Shown here: positions 57,170 through 64,000 of the stretch, in pieces
How the letters are laid out: every line of letters starts with the position of its first letter
How positions within the stretch are numbered: position 1 is the stretch's first letter
Source: Protula sp. h YS-2021
Taxonomy: Eukaryota > Annelida > Polychaeta > Sabellida > Serpulidae
Direction: 5' to 3'
NCBI GenBank assembly: GCA_949752745.1
Contig: OX457033.1
Coordinates: 13,446,448 to 13,510,447, forward strand
Length of the DNA: 64,000 bases
The notes under the pieces: model-generated
Seen by the model: only the letters and a program-made list of their open reading frames with translations
What the model was told of the DNA's origin: nothing
The model's database searches: none
Position numbers and translations under genes: made by a program

Positions 57170-59860
57170 GTGAGTTCATCCTTTCTTCAAACCCACCCAC
57201 CTAACTAAAAGAAAAGGAGAGAGTTAATAATAAAACTGAGAAACATATTTGAAAGTACGCTGCATTTGGAGTATGACCTGTAACTCCCCTCCATTAATCT
57301 CATTTCCCTTTAAGTCTTTACTTAACCGATGAGCCAAGAGCTGTGTTCGCGAACAAAACGTGGTGTCGCCACGACACAGCTTTATGTGTCATTATGTAAC
57401 AGTTAGTATTGTTTGCAGCACCTGGAATATTTTTCATTTACAATTTGCTTCATCTGATATCTTGTGACAAGCAGCCCATCGTTTTGGCACCAAAATGCCC
57501 CTCCCTCCATCTCCCAATTAGGTAAATCGTCTGTTGCGCAGTTATGAAGAATGCCCTTCTAGTGCTTTTTGACCGATGGGAAAGTATAAAGACAGGGTTT
57601 ATGTCATGGCGAAAAGCAGCTACACGTAGGGTACCGACCCCTGTCCAAAAAAAAAAAAAAAAAAATCGCCAATCAAGTAGTGTTATGTAGCAACCAATTG
57701 TAAGACCCAGGTAAAAAAGACGTAAAGTATAACCTGTTAAGTAGTGACCACCTTCCAGATTCGGATGAAATGACGTACGGTAAAACTTGCCTGTCTTGAC
57801 CAACTTCCATACCCGGATAAGGACGTACAATAACTCTGCTTTAGCGACCACCTTCCAGATTCAGATCAAAAGGACAGTAAAACCTGTTCGTGGTGACCAC
57901 CATCCGAAGAAAAATAGGAAATGGTAATTGGGGAATTATGTGTTTAATCGGGGAGGCATTTGTTTTGTTTACATAAACAAGGAGCTAAATAGGTGCCGAT
58001 TGAGAGTGTGTGATATAAACCTGTACTGTCATATTGTGTGTTTTGTGTGCACTGGCCGCTCTAGTTGTGGACGTGTTCTACTCTTCTTAAAAAATTATGA
58101 CACCTCGAATAAAACCGTGTACGATATTTACATTCATCATGTATGTGACCATATCTGCAGTATTTTGTGAAAATAATCACTCTTGTGTGTGTGAAATGTT
58201 TATCAAAGTTTGTTCTTGTTTGTAAGTGGTTAGTTTGCCTAATTTAGCTTGCATTACATTAGTAGTAGCCACAGAAGCGAGACTGTTTTTATGTATGAGA
58301 ACTGTGATCATTTGCATTACACTGAAGATCGTCCTCAGTGTTTTATGTAACTCATTTCTGACTTAATGTATTGTATTCAAGAGCGGTCACGGTAGCGAAA
58401 GTGTGATTGATCACATGGTATGTATAATGTTCCGGAGTGGATCCAACTTATGCTCGTTTTAACGCAGTGAGAATTGTGTGGACCCTTTCCCATTTTTGTG
58501 ATTGCTTTGCTTTTGCGTGTGTGTGTGTGTGGACATAATCGTGTCAAGTTTTGTGACTTTTTTTTAAGTGTCACTATATCTCACAGCTCGAGACGTGTGC
58601 ATGATACAGACACACATTGGTTCCCGCCGATTGTATTTACCGTTTTCGCCTGTGATTTATTTATTTACTTTTTTTTTTGGAATGATTTCTTGTAGAAACC
58701 TAACCAGTTTATATTTGATATTTGTTTGTAAAAAAAAGATATGTTTGAATGGTCGACTGCCACAAGTACACGCAGTTGGTAAAAAGGTAGGTGTGATAGC
58801 TCACGCTTGGCCTGGAAATAACCCATGATTTTGTTGGCATTAATTTACTGCACCAGTTTGGAGCACTCTGTGGGTGTGGATCTGTGCAACTCTATATGTT
58901 ATCATAAATAATAATATGATTATAGACTTGTCCTTGTAAACAAAAAAAAATTCACAATGCGGAGTATCTGGGGACATGAGCCTCTGATGTACTTGTAGCC
59001 GGGAACATGGCCTCTTGAATATACTTAACGCTTTGACGCAGGGGTGACTGTGGTTGTAGGTTAGTGGCCTTTTAGTTGATGTTTTACTTTTGGATTTTTT
59101 CTTAAAATGGCAAAGTGTAGGTGTACAGAATTTTGGAGAAATGCTAACAGTGGGATTTTTAGTGGTGAGAAGAATGCCTATGTGGCACTTGTAAAACATA
59201 CCTGAAAGTGTTTGCTGGTGTTAGAAATGCCCTTTACTTGGCACGGCACAACTGTTTGTTGCGATCAAACAAAACTGTTTCACAGTGCACTCTCTTTCAC
59301 TGTTGACCTCACTCAGGCTTCTTAACAACCATTGTGTACTCGTACCACAGTGCCACAATGCACTTGCTGAATTAAAAAGAGCCAAGGACATTATGATCCG
59401 CCAAAACAACACTGGGAGTTACCACATTCAAGCCAAATTTTCATCAGGTCATATACACTCAAAGGCACGGAGATATGTGGGGCAATCGGCTGGTCCATTT
59501 TGAGCGGATTTGCCACAGGCTGTAGAAGCCTGCCCGGGGCGTTTACGTCATAGCGGTTATTAGGCCCAAAGATCTTGACTGCTTGTTGTAACAATCCAGC
59601 CCGGCAAAGATTTATTCTGTCGCTATTGCATGACTTTTCTTGGGTGGCCTGCGAAATAAGCGAAAAAGGGGATCTCAGGGAAGCGTTCAACAATCCAGGA
59701 CTTGTATTTTGGTTATGTTCTCAAGTTTCAAACATATTTCCCACTTGCAAACTTCGTTTGCAAATGGGAATAAGTTTGTAGTTTTTCTCAAAATTTCTGC
59801 CCTTTTTTTCCGCCACGGAGGTTTCCAGAAAACTCCTCCTACGCTGTTTGACCTAGGACG
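57170..59860. other. SCaMC intron 4, first part; repeats, no exon found
   Basis: Includes poly-A at about 57644-57664. Degenerate ~50-60-base repeats containing GTGACCACCTTCCAGATTC lie at 57715-57900. GT-rich stretches are near 58516-58532. The 59200-59800 segment has overlapping 70-100-codon ORFs on both strands without recognisable domains. Confidence 0.45.
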
Positions 59861-59869
59861 ATGAAATTA

Positions 59870-60215
59870 GGCACAGTGATAGAGGGTGACGAGTTGTCGT
59901 CAAATCCGCAAAATTTTTTGACCTTAAAGGTCAAGGTCTAATTTAGGTCAAAGTTTTTCTGACCTCAAAGTGGTTTCCAGAAAACTCCTCGTACAGGGTT
60001 TGTCGTAAAAAGACGGCATGTGGCAGAGACATAGAGGGTAATGAGTTGTCGTCAAATCCGTAAAATTTTTTGACCTTGCACCTCAGAGGTCAAGGTCAAA
60101 TTGAGGTCAAAATATTTTTGGCAACACCTATTAATCACGAAAAGTAGCCATAAAGGTGCTCAAATCCCACCATGATTGCATAAAACGTATCCAGTAAAGG
60201 GTAAACTTTCATCAC
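59870..60215. repeat. Diverged TGACCT/AGGTCA-rich repeats
   Basis: Two copies of a unit with GTTTCCAGAAAACTCCTC, GAGTTGTCGTCAAATCCG and AATTTTTTGACCTT precede the regular satellite. Each has several AGGTCA or TGACCT words in both orientations. Confidence 0.75.
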
Positions 60216-62600
60216 TGACCTTGACCTTGAGGGCCAAGGTCAAAGGTCACGTGATTTCACGCGTCCTTAACGACAGGCCGACTCATCTCGAAAACGGTGA
60301 GAGATAGAGCGATTTTGAGCTCATTTTCGACCCTTTGGGCCTAAACAACGTTACATAAGAGGTACCTCGGTGACCTTGACCTTCTGGGTCACGGTCAAGG
60401 TCAAAAACCGGAAGTTGACTATTATCTCGAAAACGGTTAGAGATGGAGCGATTTTGAGCTCATTTTCGACCCTTTGGGCCTAAACAACGTTACATAAGAG
60501 GTACCTCGGTGACCTTGACCTTCTGGGTCACGGTCAAGGTCAAAAACCGGAAGTTGACTATTATCTCGAAAACGGTTAGAGATAGAGCGATTTTGAGCTC
60601 ATTTTCGACCCTTTGGCCCAAACAACGTTACATAAGAGGTACCTCGGTGACCTTGACCTTCTGGGTCCCGGTCAAGGTCAAAAACCGGAAGTTGACTATT
60701 ATCTCGAAAACGGTTAGAGATAGAGCGATTTTGAGCTCATTTTCGACCCTTTGGGCCTGAACAACGTTACATAAGAGGTACCTCGGTGACCTTGACCTTC
60801 TGGGTCACGGTCAAGGTCAAAAACCGGAAGTTGACTATTATTTCGAAAACGGTTAGAGATAGAGCGATTTTGAGCTCATTTTCGACCCTTTGGGCCTAAA
60901 CAACGTTACATTAGAGGTACCTCGGTGACCTTGACCTTCTGGGTCACGGTCAAGGTAAAAAACCGGAAGTTGACTATTATCTCAAAAACGGTTAGAGATA
61001 GAGCGATTTTGAGCTCATTTTCGACCCTTTAAGCCTAAACAACGTTACATAAGGGGTACCTCGGTGACCTTGACCTTCTGGATCACGGTCAAGGTCAAAA
61101 ACCGGAAGTTGACTATTATCTCGAAAACGGTTAGAGATAGAGCGATTTTGAGCTCATTTTCGACCCTATGGGCCCGAACAACGTTATATCACAGGTACCT
61201 CGGTGACCTTGACCTTCTGGGTCACGGTCAAAGTCAAAAACCGGAAGTTGACTATTATCTCAAAAACGGTTAGAGATAGAGCGATTTTGAGCTCATTTTC
61301 GACCCTTTGGGCCTAAACAACGTTACATAAGAGGTACCTCGGTGACCTTGACCTTCTGGGTCACGGTCAAGGTCAAAAACCGAAAGTTGACTATTATCTC
61401 AAAAACGGTTAGAGATAGAGCGATTTTGAGCTCATTTTCGACACTTTAGGCCTGAACAACGTTACATAAGAGGTACCTCGGTGACCTTGACCTTCTGGGT
61501 CACGGTCAAGGTCAAAAACCGGAAGTTGACTATTATCTCGAAAACGGTTAGAGATAGGGCTATTTTGAGCTCATTTTCGACCCTATGGGCCCGAACAACG
61601 TTATATCACAGGTACCTCGGTGACCTTGACCTTCTGGGTCACGGTCAAAGTCAAAAACCGGAAGTTGACTATTATCTCAAAAACGGTTAGAGATAGAGCG
61701 ATTTTGAGCTCATTTTCGACCCTTTGGGCCTAAACAACGTTACATAAGAGGTACCTCGGTGACCTTGACCTTCTGGGTCACGGTCAGGGTCAAAAACCGA
61801 AAGTTGACTATTATCTCAAAAACGGTTAGAGATAGAGCGATTTTGAGCTCATTTTCGACACTTTAGGCCTGAACAACGTTACATAAGAGGTACCTCGGTG
61901 ACCTTGACCTTCTGGGTCACGGTCAAGGTCAAAAACCGGAAGTTGACTATTATCTCGAAAACGGTTAGAGATAGGGCTATTTTGAGCTCATTTTCGACCC
62001 TTTGGGCCTAAACAACGTTACATAAGAGGTACCTCGGTGACCTTGACCTTCTGGGTCAAGGTCAAAAACCGGAAGTTGACTATTATCTCGAAAACGGTTA
62101 GAGATAGAGCGATTTTGAGCTCATTTTCGACCCTTTGGGCCTAAACAACGTTACATAAGAGGTACCTCGGTGACCTTGACCTTCTGGGTCACGGTCAAGG
62201 TCAAAAACCGAAAGTTGACTAATATCTCAAAAACGGTTAGAGATAGAGCGATTTTGAGCTCATTTTCGACACTTTAGGCCTGAACAACGTTACATAAGAG
62301 GTACCTCGGTGACCTTGACCTTCTGGGTCACGGTCAAGGTCAAAAACCGGAAGTTGACTATTATCTCGAAAACGGTTAGAGATAGAGCGATTTTGAGCTC
62401 ATTTTCGACCCTTTGGGCCTAAACAACGTTACATAAGAGATACCTCGGTGACCTTGACCTTCTGGGTCACGGTCAGGGTCAAAAACCGGAAGTTGACTAT
62501 TATCTCGAAAACGGTTAGAGATAGAGCGATTTTGAGCTCATTTTCGACCCTTTGGGCCTAAACAACGTTACATAAGACGTACCTCGGTGATCTTAACCTC
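60216..62600. repeat. 139-bp satellite with paired TGACCTTGACC / GGTCAAGGTCA arms, ~17 copies
   Basis: The period is 139 bases (GGTACCTCGG at 60361, 60500, 60638, 60777 and on). Each unit has GGTGACCTTGACCTTCTGG, then GTCACGGTCAAGGTCA, which folds into an 11-bp perfect stem, followed by CTCGAAAACGGTTAGAGATA and TTTTGAGCTCATTTTCGACC. Variant units recur in order, giving a trimeric higher-order period of 417 bases (61062 versus 61479). The last unit (62583 onward) is diverged. ORFs reading LTFWVTVKVKNRKLT are by-products. Confidence 0.95.
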
Positions 62601-62649
62601 CATCATGGTCAAGGTCAAAAACTGCAAGTTGACCAGTATCTCAAAAACG

Positions 62650-64000
62650 GTTAGAAAACTGAATTTGATTTTTTGTGCCCAAATAAGGTTACATTATATT
62701 CACTTCGATGGCTTCGTTCAAGATAATAATCCGGAAGCAGACAATTATGTTGAAACACTGAAAAATGTGTCTTTCACCAAATATGTTGTGTCTCTGCCCT
62801 TGCAAGTGGGTACTATTTCGCTACGTGTAGCGAAATTCGGTCTAGTTTATGTTCGTCATTGCAGTGGTGTGTATGTTGGGTCGACGTATGTTGGTGACTC
62901 AACGCCGAAAAAAAGTGTAAAAATGAAAATTCCACAAGTCTCTCGCCTTAAGCGGTATTGTACAGATCTGTAATACAAAAGGGATCTTAACGACGGGCCG
63001 ACGATTACATGGTGCTCTTTGAATAGTTGTCTTAATGCAGACGTGCGAACGCCAGACGAAAAAAAAAAAAAAGAAGAAAAATGACGATACTTGGCAGACC
63101 CCAGTGATATCGAAAATTGGTCGAATTATGCACATCAGTATTTATCTGTTTGCACAACTCCAATCTTTTCAGGTCACATAATAACATATTTTTCAATGGA
63201 AAGTATACGGGATGGGAGGAGTGTGGGGAGGGGGGTGGGTACATTGCATCTGTTAAAAATGCCGTTTTCACGTTTAAGAAATAAATATGAGGTTTCACAC
63301 TTCAGTTGTATCTTGGCTGTGCGCATTTTGCGCCATGGCGCTTCGGTTTTATGCACAGCGCACGACTTTACCAGTTGGCTGTCAAGAATTTTCAGCATGT
63401 GCCATACAAAAAGATGGGGGCACTGTTACTGCACGCTAATTTCAAGCGCTGAAAAACATGGTCGGGATTTATTTTAATGGAAAACAACTGTTTGCGTTCA
63501 TTCTGTTATAATGCTATGTTTTACAATGTAAAAATATTGCGTGTTTCACCAATATACAGTTTGAGCCGTTTATCATTTGTTTCAACATGCAAGAGTGTTG
63601 GTGAACTGTTTCGAAGAATTGTGGTGCATCACAGCGGTAAAATTGCACGCAATTTTATTTCTTTTCACGACATGTCATTGGCAAAATTATGCCTTGTACG
63701 TGTATGCAATATCTTGTAGAAAGTATTCAAGCAAAATGCTGTGTGGACCATTAGACATGGTGCGATTCAACGCTTGATGATAACTGGTGTTTGAACTTAA
63801 CCAGGATGCGACCTGGTCAAATCCATGCCTGTCGATAGGGACCACTCGTATTAGACTGATATGACAGGCTGCAGACCCCCCCCCTTAACATAGATCCCCT
63901 CCCACCCCCTCCCCCCGGCATCATCCCTCATGTTATCGGTGCTTACTGATCAGCACCTACTTCCTGAACTTAACTTAAAAACAAGTGCATCCTGAATGTG
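62650..64000. other. No supported gene (probable SCaMC intron continuation)
   Basis: Plus-strand ORFs at 62587-62973 and 63091-63477 (128 codons each) have no domain or splice support. The first begins in the satellite's last unit. Poly-A lies near 63060-63073 and C-rich runs near 63876-63917. Confidence 0.4.

Noticed and set aside
60509..61690. LTFWVTVKVKNRKLT ORFs as a protein family
   Set aside because: The 139-base unit is not a multiple of three and the ORFs are periodic with the satellite.
63091..63477. 128-codon plus-strand ORF
   Set aside because: No recognisable domain; overlaps equally long minus-strand ORFs.
57170..64000. Mitochondrial carrier-domain exons of SCaMC
   Set aside because: Looked for the expected linker and PxD/ExxK carrier motifs after exon 4 and found none; they are presumed to be beyond the window.

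Overview
The window is eukaryotic nuclear DNA, most likely from a marine invertebrate animal. It is AT-rich and has short coding exons split by long GT..AG introns. Microsatellites, satellites and DNA transposons dominate the sequence. A lophotrochozoan or similar bilaterian fits best, but the species cannot be fixed from sequence alone. Only two ordinary host genes are visible, one at each end. Both are incomplete and both are read mainly by joining exons too short to show as long ORFs.

Left end, minus strand, 5479 to 1: the 5' half of an RGS3-like gene. Seven coding exons have matching splice phases. They encode a start codon with in-frame stops upstream, a complete C2 domain and then a very large, low-complexity exon that leaves the window at base 1. 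Right end, plus strand, 54800 to 57169: the four EF-hand exons of a calcium-regulated mitochondrial carrier (SCaMC, SLC25A23/24/25 type). The carrier domain lies beyond the window.

The 48 kb between them holds mobile and tandem DNA. There is a dispersed short TIR family (at least seven copies), a Tc1/mariner relic cut by a TA microsatellite, and a LINE reverse-transcriptase scrap. Two G-rich TIR elements show 9-bp target duplications, and one of them sits inside another 9-bp-duplication element. A CpG-rich TIR element lies at 32054-32562, and a decayed Mutator-like transposon at about 43.3-47.75 kb. Satellites have units of 22, 67, 44, 41, 140 and 16 bp. A 139-bp satellite (60.2-62.6 kb) carries paired TGACCTTGACC/GGTCAAGGTCA arms.

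The most unusual object is a near-perfect palindromic element at 48108-54277 (6.17 kb). Its inverted arms are about 2.0 and 2.2 kb and it is flanked by the direct repeat TTTTATTA. Between the arms are two convergent, TATA-box-driven, apparently intronless genes: a PC4-like single-stranded-DNA-binding/coactivator protein and an acidic C2H2 zinc-finger protein. Their polyadenylation signals nearly touch. The arms carry arrays of a TGTTCAACA motif next to the promoters, G-tract repeats and other tandem blocks. No transposase or polymerase is encoded. It looks like a compact, intact and recently active or homogenised element of a kind I cannot assign to a named superfamily.
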